Shown here: piece after piece, positions 44,186 to 54,618 of the stretch
How positions within the stretch are numbered: position 1 is the first letter of the stretch
Layout: every line of letters begins with the position of its first letter
From: Flagellimonas hadalis
GTDB taxonomy: Bacteria; Bacteroidota; Bacteroidia; Flavobacteriales; Flavobacteriaceae
Assembly (NCBI RefSeq): GCF_007785775.2
Contig: NZ_VNIK02000002.1
Location: 148,801-212,800, forward strand
Reading direction: 5' to 3'
DNA: 64,000 nucleotides
Program-made: the position numbers and the translations under genes
The notes under the pieces: model-generated
Database searches by the model: none
What the model saw: only the letters and a program-made list of their open reading frames with translations
What the model was told of the DNA's origin: nothing

Positions 44186-44382
44186 TTCTACAGTGTTTTA
44201 GGTTGTTGTGATTGTGTTTTTGGATTGCTCAATGTAATCCAATATAAAGATATGGTAAATATTCACCCCCAAGAGGGTTAAATGCGCCAAATTGAGGGTT
44301 TCGTCCATCCAAAATGGAAAAATCTATGAAACCACTTGTTGAAATAGGTTTAATCTATGATTTTATAATATTTTAATATGAA

Positions 44383-44410
44383 TTGTCTATGCTGAAGAAC
44401 GGCATTTTTG
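44383..44410 (+). promoter_or_regulatory. Weak candidate promoter of katG
   Basis: TTG (44383-44385) and CATTTTTG (44403-44410), a -7 box with one mismatch to TAnnTTTG, spaced 17 bp; the katG ATG follows after 44 bp. No clear peroxide-regulator palindrome was recognised in the 269-bp spacer. Confidence 0.35.
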
Positions 44411-44436
44411 TAATTTTATGGAGGCGAAAAATCTAA

Positions 44437-46686
<2,250 letters not shown>

Positions 46687-46735
46687 TTCTGGCAAATGAT
46701 CTAAGTCTATAGAAAAAGAAAAGAAACTGCAAAAG

Positions 46736-46771
46736 ACTGCCATGACCGATTTAGGTTGTGGCAGTTTTTTT
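46736..46771 (+). terminator. Intrinsic terminator of katG
   Basis: ACTGCCA (46736-46742) and TGGCAGT (46759-46765) form a 7-bp stem with a 16-base loop, followed by a run of T to 46771. Confidence 0.75.
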
Positions 46772-46788
46772 ATAACTTTCAAATTAAT

Positions 46789-47265
46789 ATGAGCAGTAAC
46801 GAAGATTTTTTCAACCATATCCGAAACGGACATGTGGATGCCGTTGAATCCCAGTTGCAGGCCGCCCCCAAACTCTTGGAGACCCAAGATCAAAGAGGCT
46901 CTACCCCGCTCTTGCTGGCCGCCTATTACGGCCATGGGGATGTGGTGGAACTCTTATTGGAAAAAGGGGCCAAGGTAGATGCCAAGGACGGGTCCGGCAA
47001 CACCGCCTTGATGGGGGTCTGTTTCAAGGGTTATGTGGACATTGCAAAGCAATTGATCCAAGCTGGGGCCAATGTGAACCACAAAAATGCCATGGGAGCC
47101 ACTTGTTTGATCTATGCGGTGACCTTCAATCGGGAAGATATAGCGGAACTGCTTTTGGCACATGGGGCCGATGTCTCCATCAAAGATGCCAAAGGAAAAT
47201 CCGCTTTGGACCATGCCAAGGAACTGGGCATACAACCATTGGTGAAACTTTTGGAAAACAAATGA
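46789..47265 (+). CDS. Ankyrin-repeat protein
   Basis: 158 aa from the ATG at 46789 (the frame is open 11 codons further up, within the katG terminator). Four ankyrin repeats: STPLLLAAYYGHGDVVELLLEKGAKVDAKD, GNTALMGVCFKGYVDIAKQLIQAGANVNHKN, GATCLIYAVTFNREDIAELLLAHGADVSIKD and a final partial one. No signal peptide, so a cytoplasmic binding protein. Its place next to katG suggests a catalase-assisting role as for AnkB, but a ligand cannot be read off. The next gene starts inside its stop codon (ATGA). Confidence 0.93.
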   Translation: MSSNEDFFNHIRNGHVDAVESQLQAAPKLLETQDQRGSTPLLLAAYYGHGDVVELLLEKGAKVDAKDGSGNTALMGVCFKGYVDIAKQLIQAGANVNHKNAMGATCLIYAVTFNREDIAELLLAHGADVSIKDAKGKSALDHAKELGIQPLVKLLENK

Positions 47266-48041
47266 TGGCCCAAATTCTACGCATAGCACTCATACAGTCA
47301 CATCTTCATTGGGAGAACCCGGAACAAAACAGAAAAATGTTCGGGGAAAAAATCGATACCATTTCGGAGGATGTGGATTTGGTCGTGCTTCCCGAAATGT
47401 TCACCAGTGGGTTCACCATGGAACCAGGGCATATTGACCCATCCGAAGGAAAGAAAACGGTGGAATGGATGCAACGATTGGCCAAACAAAAGAACACGGC
47501 CGTAATAGGGAGTATCGTCTTTCAGGAAAATGGAAACCAATTCAATCGCCTTTTCTTTGTGGAACCTAGCGGAAAATACAGTACCTATGATAAAAAACAC
47601 ACCTTCACCTTGGCAGGAGAGGACAAGGTATATGAGGCTGGGAAACAAAAACTGATCGTAGAGTACAGGGGTTTTAAGATCTGCCCGCTGATCTGTTACG
47701 ATCTTCGCTTTCCGGTCTGGGCCAGAAATGTGGAAGATTATGATGTGCTGATCTATGTGGCCAATTGGCCAAAACCCAGAATAGAGGCTTGGGATACCCT
47801 GTTAAAAGCCCGCGCCATTGAGAACATGGCCTACTGCATCGGGGTAAACCGAACCGGTCTGGACGATTTACAACATGAATATCCCGGACATTCGGCCGTT
47901 TATGATGAGTTGGGAAAACAGATTGCCTACTCCGATCAAGAGGAAATCCTATATGTCACATTGGACAAGAATCAAATAGAATCTACCCGAAAAAAACTTC
48001 GTTTTTTAGAAGATAGGGACAATTTTAGTTGGAAAGAATAA
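47262..48041 (+). CDS. Omega-amidase (nitrilase family, YafV-like)
   Basis: 259 aa from the ATG at 47262, which overlaps the ankyrin stop (ATGA); 47265 is a possible alternative. Nitrilase-superfamily catalytic triad: E45 in LPEMFTSGF, K111 in YDKKHTFT, C145 in PLICYDLRFPVWARN. The closest group is omega-amidase/YafV (Nit2), which hydrolyses 2-oxoglutaramate or 2-oxosuccinamate in methionine-salvage and glutamine transamination by-product repair. It converges with and overlaps the Ig-like lipoprotein gene by 17 bp. Confidence 0.92.
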   Translation: MMAQILRIALIQSHLHWENPEQNRKMFGEKIDTISEDVDLVVLPEMFTSGFTMEPGHIDPSEGKKTVEWMQRLAKQKNTAVIGSIVFQENGNQFNRLFFVEPSGKYSTYDKKHTFTLAGEDKVYEAGKQKLIVEYRGFKICPLICYDLRFPVWARNVEDYDVLIYVANWPKPRIEAWDTLLKARAIENMAYCIGVNRTGLDDLQHEYPGHSAVYDELGKQIAYSDQEEILYVTLDKNQIESTRKKLRFLEDRDNFSWKE

Positions 48042-49644
48042 AACTTTCTTCCTTTTCCCAATTGGCCCGAATTTCGATCAAACCCGGATAGTAACTGATG
48101 CGTTCAGGCTGTATTTTGTTGAGGTAGCTTCCCGTATCCCATTTCCCGTTTCCGTTCTCGTCAAAAATAACACGGGCCACATAGTTGGACGGCTCAAGGC
48201 TGTTGAACTCAAAAACTTGGGGTTCCGTGGCAATGATCTCACGTATCACATCCCCTTTTTCATTGGTCAATTGTACAATCACAGGATAGGTCACACTACC
48301 GCCGAGGTTCATGCGAAGAACGCCATAATCCGTTAGGCTACTGGTGGAGAAACTATAGTCAAGTGTATCGTTCTGCATCCCAAAAAAATCGGTAATGGCC
48401 CCTGGAAGAAACGAGAAGCGGTATTTTTGGTTGGGTTCCACCTCAAAATCAAAATCTACTTTGTTCCCCAAGGTGTCCAGGGCATGGGTATATGGAATGG
48501 GGATGGAATCACTGACCATCAGCCCAAACTTGCTGGTATCGACTTCGGTGATGGGCGTATTGGCGAGCAGGCTAAAAGTGTCTTCCAGATTGAACTTCCC
48601 ACTGGCAGTGGTGGACACCTTCAGGGAATCCAAAGGCAGTTTTCGGGTCTTTACGGTGAAGGTGTCGATCATTTTCATCTTATCGTTGGCCACCGTAAAA
48701 ATAATGGAATCCAAGTCGGTGGGGGTCAGCCAATAGTTGAGGGTGTCCTTGCCCCGCTCCTTTTGGATGGTGGTCCTTACGGAATCGGGCAAAACGGTCA
48801 ATGGTTCGATTTTCATGTCCCTGTGGTCACCCTGAAAGCCAAAGATGACCTTGTTCTTGGCCACATAACTGGGCACGGAAGCAACATAATCGGGGATTTC
48901 CTTAAAAAGGCTCAACACGTAGGTGGAGTCTGTGGGTATGGTGATCGTATCTTGTACAAAACCGATCTTGTCCTGCTTCTGGTCAAACATGTTGTTCTTG
49001 TTCACATCTTTGAGCGCTATGAGGGCATATTTTCCTGCTTTCAGGTTTTTGAGCTCGAACAACGGAAGACTGTCCCCGGTATTGGAAATATATAGCGGGG
49101 GACTTTTGTAGATAGTGGAATCGGAATAGGTGCTGTCCATTTCATAGAGCATCACACTGATGAATTCTTCTGCTTTTCGGTCATAGGCATCCTTTACGGC
49201 ACCTGAAACGGAAAGGGAATCAATGTAATCACCAGTGGAAAAAACATAGGTCAAAAACCGATTGGGGTTGCCCTCGTTGTTGTCCACGATGCTCTGCCCA
49301 AAATTGATGGTATAGGTGGTATTTTCCCGAAGGGTGTCCTTTATGGTCAGTTCGATGTACTTGCTCGGAATACCCTGGGGCATGATCTGTGCCGCATTTT
49401 TAAATGGAGGGGAAACCACCAGTTGGTTCTGTACATCTTCCAGTTTGATGAGTTCATCAAAATAAAGCCTGATCTTTTTTGCCTTGAAATTGATGCTGAA
49501 GTTTTCAGGCTCCGTGCGCACCAGTTTTGGGGGTGTTATGTCCTTGGGCCCACCGCTCGGGGATCCTCTTTTGGCACATTGCCAAAGCGCCAGAACGATG
49601 AAGGCGAAGAAAAGAAAACCCAACACTTTTTTTAAGTACACCAT
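48025..49644 (-). CDS. Lipoprotein with Ig-like (Big_5/SbsA) domain
   Basis: 539 aa from the ATG at 49644. Signal peptide ends ALWQCAKRG, with Cys as probable lipidation site. Residues about 25-130 carry the Big_5-type fold: GSPSGGPKDITPPKLVRTEPENFSINFKAKKIRLYFDELIKL, NTTYTINFGQSIVDNNEGN. The remainder is beta-rich, with repeated KAGKYALIALKDVNKNNMFD and YVARVIFDENGNGKWDTG pieces, each with Asp/Asn-rich turns that could bind calcium. A widespread Bacteroidota envelope lipoprotein of unknown role. It overlaps the converging omega-amidase gene by 17 bp. Confidence 0.88.
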   Translation of the reverse strand: MVYLKKVLGFLFFAFIVLALWQCAKRGSPSGGPKDITPPKLVRTEPENFSINFKAKKIRLYFDELIKLEDVQNQLVVSPPFKNAAQIMPQGIPSKYIELTIKDTLRENTTYTINFGQSIVDNNEGNPNRFLTYVFSTGDYIDSLSVSGAVKDAYDRKAEEFISVMLYEMDSTYSDSTIYKSPPLYISNTGDSLPLFELKNLKAGKYALIALKDVNKNNMFDQKQDKIGFVQDTITIPTDSTYVLSLFKEIPDYVASVPSYVAKNKVIFGFQGDHRDMKIEPLTVLPDSVRTTIQKERGKDTLNYWLTPTDLDSIIFTVANDKMKMIDTFTVKTRKLPLDSLKVSTTASGKFNLEDTFSLLANTPITEVDTSKFGLMVSDSIPIPYTHALDTLGNKVDFDFEVEPNQKYRFSFLPGAITDFFGMQNDTLDYSFSTSSLTDYGVLRMNLGGSVTYPVIVQLTNEKGDVIREIIATEPQVFEFNSLEPSNYVARVIFDENGNGKWDTGSYLNKIQPERISYYPGLIEIRANWEKEESFILSN

Positions 49645-49709
49645 GCCTAAAACCAATGTGGGGCAAAGAAACAACTAATTTGAAAACTGGGGCAAGGGAT
49701 TCACAAATT

Positions 49710-50420
49710 TTAACCCTGCTGCACCACGGCCATGCTCAACAGGGAAACTTCCACCTCTTCAAGTTGTAATAGGGCTCTTGTACAGGATTCCATGGTGGAA
49801 CCCGTGGTGATCACGTCATCAACCAAAAGCACATGCCTGAAATTGGCATTGCAGTCGGGGTTCAGTCGAAAAGCCTCCTTGGAACTTTCCCAACGCAGAT
49901 GCCTATCTTTTTTGGTCTGCGATGTTATGTTCACGCCCTTTACGAGGATGTCATCCCTATACTCGGCCTGAAGGCTCTCCACTATTTTTTGTGCAAAGAG
50001 CGACACTTGGTTGTAGCCCCTTTTTTTCTGTTTTTTAGGGTGCAATGGAACAGGGACCACCACATCTATTTTTTCAAGTCCGGCATCATTTTGTAGATGG
50101 GCGCCGCACCAATCTCCCAAAAAGCTTCCGATCTCCTCTTGGTTTTTGTATTTTAACCAATGGATCAAGTTTTTTACCAGCCCATTTTTTGGAAAATAAA
50201 TGAACGAAGCAGCCTTTTTTATCGGGATTCTTCCATAAAACATACGGTCTACTGCGTTTTCTTCCAGAAAGTTATGATCGGTGAGTGGCACATCATGTCG
50301 ACAAACTGCACACAAAATGTGTTCTCCCCTAAATAATTGGGCATTACATCCAAAACATGCCCTCGGCAATAGGATGTTGTTAATCTCGTTTATTATCTTA
50401 GCCAACCTTTTTGGTGTCAA
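49710..50420 (-). CDS. ComF-family phosphoribosyltransferase-like protein
   Basis: 236 aa. N-terminal zinc-ribbon cysteines C22, C25, C37, C40 (RACFGCNAQLF... HILCAVC), then the conserved HWLKYKNQEEIG, PVPLHPKKQKKRGYNQV and the PRPP-site signature VLLVDDVITTGSTM near the C-terminus. ComF proteins take part in uptake of single-stranded DNA in competent bacteria; in Bacteroidota this is presumed. Divergently transcribed from the coiled-coil protein gene, sharing a spacer of only 32 bp. Confidence 0.94.
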   Translation of the reverse strand: MTPKRLAKIINEINNILLPRACFGCNAQLFRGEHILCAVCRHDVPLTDHNFLEENAVDRMFYGRIPIKKAASFIYFPKNGLVKNLIHWLKYKNQEEIGSFLGDWCGAHLQNDAGLEKIDVVVPVPLHPKKQKKRGYNQVSLFAQKIVESLQAEYRDDILVKGVNITSQTKKDRHLRWESSKEAFRLNPDCNANFRHVLLVDDVITTGSTMESCTRALLQLEEVEVSLLSMAVVQQG

Positions 50421-50452
50421 ATCTTATACGCGTTAGAGTAGTCTGTCAACCC

Positions 50453-51349
50453 ATGAACCCCCAAGATAACAATTTCAACTACAAGATTATCTTTGCTGCG
50501 CTTGTTGCGGTCATTGTGGGTATTTTGATAGCCTTCTATTACAGTTATGCACAATCCAAGAACCAAATGTCCTTCTTGGAGCAGGAAAAATCCCTTTTGG
50601 TGAAGGATCTTACCTTGATGAAGGCCGAAGTGGACCGCTTGTCGGGACTCAATGAGGTGAACGACATCGAACTGCAGACCTCAAGGTTCAAGGTACAGCA
50701 ATTGTTGGATTCCGTAGGCCGATTGAACTTCAGCATCACCAAATTGAAGGAGACCCGGAAAGAGCTTCTCAAATTGGAGAACCGATTTGACAGTCTAAAG
50801 CTCAAGAACAATTTTCTTAGGTATAACAACAGTCTTCTGGCCAACAGGTACGAAGAGACCCGCAAACAGCTTGAGGACTTGAGGGGCAGGGCCAGCAACA
50901 TGGAGCGGACAGAGTCCCTGCTGCGGGAAACCAACAAGGAACTCACACGGGAACTCAAGATCAAAAGTTATTTGAAACTACAGGACGCCGAGGGAAGTGG
51001 TTTCCGATTGAGGGCAGGCAGGCCCATCAAGACCAACAAGGCCTCCACGATTGAAAAATTGCGGGGATGTGTCACCATTTTGAGCGACGCCAATGAAAAA
51101 GGCGACATCAAGGTGCTGTACCTCCAATTTTTGGACCCGAACATGGCCGTTATCGAGGACAATGCCAACACTATTTCCGTGAGCGGGAACACCTACAGTA
51201 AGAAAGTGGAGATTGTGTACACCGGAAAGGAAATCAGTATTTGCGACGCTATAACCGTCCCCGAAGCATCATTGGTGGAGGGAATCTATACCTTGAATGT
51301 GTTTGAGGACGAAAGATTGCTCGCCTCCACTGAATTTCAGTTGAAATAG
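50453..51349 (+). CDS. Membrane-anchored coiled-coil protein
   Basis: 298 aa from the ATG at 50453 (open frame continues 14 codons upstream into the comF start region). One membrane helix near residues 10-30 (IIFAALVAVIVGILIAFYY), then about 130 residues of heptad coiled coil (SFLEQEKSLLVKDLTLMKAEVDRL... LKLENRFDSLKLKNNFLRYNNSLL), and a globular C-terminal beta domain of about 120 residues (SGFRLRAGRPIKTNK... TEFQL). Sometimes labelled a chromosome-partitioning protein, but there is no ATPase motif and I would not call it that. Cell-envelope scaffold is a guess. Followed 36 bp later by glyS, same strand. Confidence 0.8.
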   Translation: MNPQDNNFNYKIIFAALVAVIVGILIAFYYSYAQSKNQMSFLEQEKSLLVKDLTLMKAEVDRLSGLNEVNDIELQTSRFKVQQLLDSVGRLNFSITKLKETRKELLKLENRFDSLKLKNNFLRYNNSLLANRYEETRKQLEDLRGRASNMERTESLLRETNKELTRELKIKSYLKLQDAEGSGFRLRAGRPIKTNKASTIEKLRGCVTILSDANEKGDIKVLYLQFLDPNMAVIEDNANTISVSGNTYSKKVEIVYTGKEISICDAITVPEASLVEGIYTLNVFEDERLLASTEFQLK

Positions 51350-51373
51350 CGCATTTCTTTTTAGGTAAAATTC

Positions 51374-51381
51374 TATTTTTG
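51374..51381 (+). promoter_or_regulatory. -7 box ending 4 bp before the glyS start codon
   Basis: TATTTTTG matches TAnnTTTG exactly. If used, transcription would begin at or just after the ATG at 51386, so the message would be nearly leaderless. No clear -33 element, so co-transcription with the upstream gene is an alternative. Confidence 0.4.
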
Positions 51382-51385
51382 CCCA

Positions 51386-52927
51386 ATGGCAAATCAGGAA
51401 GACATTTTTAAGAAGGTAATCTCCCATGCGAAGGAATACGGGTACGTGTTCCAATCCAGTGAGATTTATGATGGACTCAGCGCAGTTTATGACTACGGAC
51501 AGAACGGGGCCGAGCTAAAGAAAAACATTCGCGAATATTGGTGGAAGGCCATGGTGCAACTCAACGAGAACATCGTGGGCATCGATGCCGCCATTTTTAT
51601 GCACCCCACCACTTGGAAGGCCTCTGGTCACGTGGATGCCTTCAACGACCCCTTGATCGACAACAAGGATTCCAAAAAAAGATACCGTGCCGACGTTTTG
51701 ATCGAGGACCATGTGGCCAAGATCGAAGCGAAGATCGATAAAGAAGTGGCCAAGGCAGAAAAGCGTTTTGGTGACAGCTTTGATAAAGAACAATTTTTGT
51801 CCACCAACCAGCGTGTCGTGGAATATCAGGCCCAGGCCGATACCATCCTGAAACGCATGGCAAGGTCCTTGGAAAAAGAGGATCTCGCCGATGTGAAGGC
51901 CCTGATCGAAGAGTTGGAAATCGTTTGTCCCATTTCCGGTTCCAAGAACTGGACGGATGTAAAACAGTTCAACCTGATGTTCGGCACCAAATTGGGTGCC
52001 TCTGCCGATAGTGCCATGGACCTTTACCTTAGGCCGGAGACCGCACAAGGTATTTTTGTCAACTTTTTGAACGTTCAGAAAAGTGGGCGAATGAAGATTC
52101 CCTTCGGGATTGCCCAAACAGGGAAAGCCTTCCGTAACGAGATCGTGGCCCGTCAGTTCATTTTCCGTATGCGGGAGTTTGAACAGATGGAAATGCAGTT
52201 CTTCATCAAGCCGGGCACCCAAATGGAGTGGTACGAGGCATGGAAGGAAAAACGTATGAAGTGGCACCTTTCTTTAGGTATGGGGGCCGACAATTATCGT
52301 TTCCATGACCATGAAAAATTGGCCCACTACGCCGATGCGGCCGCCGATATCGAATTCAAGTTCCCATTCGGGTTCAAGGAGTTGGAGGGAATCCACTCCC
52401 GTACAGATTTTGATTTGGGCAATCATGAAAAATATTCCGGTAAAAAACTGCAATACTTCGACCCGGAACTGAACGAAAGCTACGTGCCTTACGTGCTGGA
52501 GACCTCCATTGGTCTGGACCGTATGTTCCTGGCCGTGTTCTCCAATTCGTTGCAAGAAGAGGAACTCGAGAACGGTACCACTCGTACCGTTTTGAAAATT
52601 CCTGCCGTGTTGGCGCCCAACAAAGTGGCCGTTCTTCCGTTGCTGAAACGGGACGGACTTCCAGAAGTCGCCCAAAAACTGGTGGACGAACTGAAATGGG
52701 ATTTCAATGTGGACTATGATGAAAAAGATGCCGTGGGTCGTCGTTACCGTCGTCAAGATGCCGCAGGAACGCCATTCTGTGTCACCGTGGACCATCAAAC
52801 CTTGGAAGATGATACCGTTACCATCCGCCATCGGGATACCATGGAACAAAATCGGGTGAAATTGTCCGAAGTGAAGGACATCATCGCCAAGGAAGTGGAC
52901 ATGCGCTACTGGTTGCAGAAAATATAA
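51386..52927 (+). CDS. glyS: Glycyl-tRNA synthetase, dimeric type
   Basis: 513 aa single-chain, alpha2-type class-II enzyme as in archaea, eukaryotes and some bacteria, not the E. coli two-subunit form. Motifs: the N-terminal GYVFQSSEIYDGLSAVYDYGQNGAELKKN, motif 2 region FRNEIVARQFIFRMREFEQMEMQFF, motif 3 ETSIGLDRMFLAVF, and the anticodon-binding domain ending DVKDIIAKEVDMRYWL-like. It charges tRNA-Gly in the cytoplasm. Essential housekeeping gene; composition normal. The dispersed repeat at 53010 follows 82 bp downstream. Confidence 0.97.
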   Translation: MANQEDIFKKVISHAKEYGYVFQSSEIYDGLSAVYDYGQNGAELKKNIREYWWKAMVQLNENIVGIDAAIFMHPTTWKASGHVDAFNDPLIDNKDSKKRYRADVLIEDHVAKIEAKIDKEVAKAEKRFGDSFDKEQFLSTNQRVVEYQAQADTILKRMARSLEKEDLADVKALIEELEIVCPISGSKNWTDVKQFNLMFGTKLGASADSAMDLYLRPETAQGIFVNFLNVQKSGRMKIPFGIAQTGKAFRNEIVARQFIFRMREFEQMEMQFFIKPGTQMEWYEAWKEKRMKWHLSLGMGADNYRFHDHEKLAHYADAAADIEFKFPFGFKELEGIHSRTDFDLGNHEKYSGKKLQYFDPELNESYVPYVLETSIGLDRMFLAVFSNSLQEEELENGTTRTVLKIPAVLAPNKVAVLPLLKRDGLPEVAQKLVDELKWDFNVDYDEKDAVGRRYRRQDAAGTPFCVTVDHQTLEDDTVTIRHRDTMEQNRVKLSEVKDIIAKEVDMRYWLQKI

Positions 52928-53009
52928 AACCAAGTTTTCAACATCTTTCCACTGGTCGACAGACTTTTTCACAAGTGAAATTGAACTGATAGTTTTTTCA
53001 GATCAAGTT

Positions 53010-53037
53010 GAGCTGTCATCCTGAGCGCAGTCGAAGG
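53010..53037. repeat. Second copy of the dispersed CTGAGCGCAGTCGAAG block
   Basis: A 28-nt block beginning GAGCTGTCATCCTGAG, equal to 21458-21485 except for one base. Here the long inverted-repeat arms seen around the first copy are missing, so it looks like a partial copy. It sits between the convergent glyS and SdpI-like genes. Confidence 0.7.
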
Positions 53038-53052
53038 AGACAGGCCCTGCCG

Positions 53053-53706
53053 TTATTTGGTTTCCTTTTGTCTTTTGTACAAGAGATAGGAATATATTAT
53101 GGGAACCAGTGCCAAGATTGTGGTAATGGACATGAAGGTGATAAAATTGGTTTTCTGGTCCAAGATCAGACTAAAAAGTACCACCAAAATACCTCCAACG
53201 AACCAGAGTTTGCCCGCCATTTTATGGGTTTCCTTCCAAACGGACTCACTCTCCAGTGTCCAGGGGGTGCGGATGCCGATAAAATAATTGGCCTTTATGG
53301 TCTTAAAATAATTTCCCAAAATGATGAAAAGCACACCCATCATCAGCAGGATATAGCTGGGATTGTACCACGATTGGTTCTTCGCCGTGTAGAGGATGAC
53401 CAGCGCCAGTATGGACATGAAAACGGTCAGCAACAGTTTTAGCGTGTAGTATTTGTTGCCCATTTTGTGCAATTGCTTTTTGGGGTCGATGTAGGGTACC
53501 ACCAAGAAGATCACGTAGATGAGCAAGGGCAGCATGATGGGAATCATGATGAGTTCCGATTTGTCGCCATAGCGGTCCACTTCGCCCTTGATGTTGTAGT
53601 GCAAGGGCACCTGTTCGGGCAGTTGGTTCCATATATAGGCCAGGTACAGAAAGGGGAGCAACACAATGCCGATCAAGGGCAGTTCTTTGGTCAGTTTCAT
53701 GGTCAT
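53053..53706 (-). CDS. SdpI / DUF1648-family membrane protein
   Basis: 217 aa from the ATG at 53706, whose ATGA overlaps the stop of the regulator gene; 53700 is an alternative start. Six predicted membrane helices. N-terminal DUF1648 pattern IVLLPFLYLAYIWNQLPEQVPLHYNIKGEVDRYGDKSEL and C-terminal SdpI pattern NYFIGIRTPWTLESESVWKETHKMAGKLWFVGG. In Bacillus, SdpI gives immunity to the SdpC toxin and signals to the autorepressor SdpR; no toxin gene is seen here, so the family function is inferred at most as sensing of membrane stress. Operon with the ArsR-type gene. Confidence 0.92.
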   Translation of the reverse strand: MTMKLTKELPLIGIVLLPFLYLAYIWNQLPEQVPLHYNIKGEVDRYGDKSELIMIPIMLPLLIYVIFLVVPYIDPKKQLHKMGNKYYTLKLLLTVFMSILALVILYTAKNQSWYNPSYILLMMGVLFIILGNYFKTIKANYFIGIRTPWTLESESVWKETHKMAGKLWFVGGILVVLFSLILDQKTNFITFMSITTILALVPIIYSYLLYKRQKETK

Positions 53707-53957
53707 TTCTTTAAAGTTAGTATCCAATTGAGCAAATCTTCCAAGATGGTGGTGTTGAGGGAGTATTCCACAAACTGTCCCTTTTTTTCGCTGGTCACCA
53801 AGTTGGCCTGGCGCAAAATGTCCAAGTGGTGCGAAATGCTGGGCTTGGAAATATTGAACCGTTCGGCAATCTCCCCTGCGTTCATGTCCCTTTCCTTGAG
53901 CAATTCCACGATCTGTCGTCGGGTTTCATCGTTCAGGGCCTTGAAGAGGGAATTCAT
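53703..53957 (-). CDS. SdpR/ArsR-type winged-helix repressor
   Basis: 84 aa. Winged HTH: MNSLFKALNDETRRQIVELLKERDMNAGEIAERFNISKPSISHHLDILRQANLVTSEKKGQFVEYSLN. No ArsR metal-binding Cys motif, so the signal is not metal; it matches the autorepressor SdpR group. Pairs with the SdpI-like gene by overlapping ATGA. Directly upstream is a 22-bp palindrome (53967-53988), the likely operator through which it represses its own operon. In Bacillus, SdpI sequesters SdpR at the membrane; similar circuitry is probable here. Confidence 0.93.
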   Translation of the reverse strand: MNSLFKALNDETRRQIVELLKERDMNAGEIAERFNISKPSISHHLDILRQANLVTSEKKGQFVEYSLNTTILEDLLNWILTLKK

Positions 53958-53966
53958 TTCATTAGT

Positions 53967-53988
53967 TATTTAGATAAATATCTAAATA
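53967..53988. promoter_or_regulatory. 22-bp operator palindrome of the sdpR-sdpI-like operon
   Basis: TATTTAGATA and TATCTAAATA are perfect 10-bp inverted arms around AA, ending 10 bp before the ATG of the repressor gene (53957). Length, symmetry and position are those of an autoregulatory ArsR/SdpR operator, and it would cover the promoter of the operon. Confidence 0.75.
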
Positions 53989-54049
53989 TTAAATGAGATT
54001 TCAAAACAACTTGAATTTTTTTAAACGGTTGACCAAAAGAATTTTAAAA

Positions 54050-54573
54050 TCAACCTTCCCCCACCATCTCCACCAACTTGTTGATGGTGTTCAGGTTTCT
54101 GGCCGTCATGGTCACGCCTGGCAAGGCCTTACCCATTTTGTCCACCAATTTGGAACGACCGATGCCTTCCGGCGCGTAGAGGTAAAATACCCTTTCGATT
54201 AGGATGTACCGCTCGCTGTCAGCTCTCAAGGAATCCAAAAGTGCCTCATCAAAAATCTTGGGTTCCTTGTCCAGAAAAAAATAATGGATGGTTTTCCCTT
54301 GGTCGCTTTCATAGGGACAATTGGCCACGGCACCCATGAGTTCGTCCCTATCCAAAACAAAATGTAGGGCATGAACCCAAACTGCTGCTCTATCAGTTGC
54401 CCAATTTTGTCCAGAGGCCTTTGCGGGCTTTCAAAAACCACATTGCCACTTTGGATATAGGTCCTGACATTGGAAAATCCGTTGGATTCCATCAACTGTT
54501 TCAGTTCCTTCATGGGGATGATGTGATTTCCACCAACATTGATGCCTCGTAGCAGCGCAATTCAAGTTTTCAT
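54050..54573 (-). pseudogene. DUF1697 gene broken by nonsense codon and frameshift
   Basis: From the ATG at 54573 the frame reads MKT(stop)IALLRGINVGGNHIIPMKELKQLMESNGFSNVRTYIQSGNVVF, the typical DUF1697 N-terminus, with TGA at 54564-54562 as codon 4 where relatives have Tyr. Further on the frame is lost within a T-rich stretch near 54363: YILF in one frame must continue as LDRDELMGAVANCPY in another, which one missing base explains. The rest runs to the proper end at 54050. DUF1697 proteins are small cytoplasmic proteins of unknown role. Two independent lesions make this a genuine pseudogene rather than one sequencing error. Confidence 0.88.
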
Positions 54574-54618
54574 AAAATATTTTATTTAAAATTGGAAAAA
54601 ATGAAAAGATAAAGAATT

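Noticed and set aside
50453..51349. Calling the coiled-coil protein a chromosome-partitioning (SMC/ParA) protein
   Set aside because: No Walker motifs and there is a membrane helix; only the coiled coil is shared.
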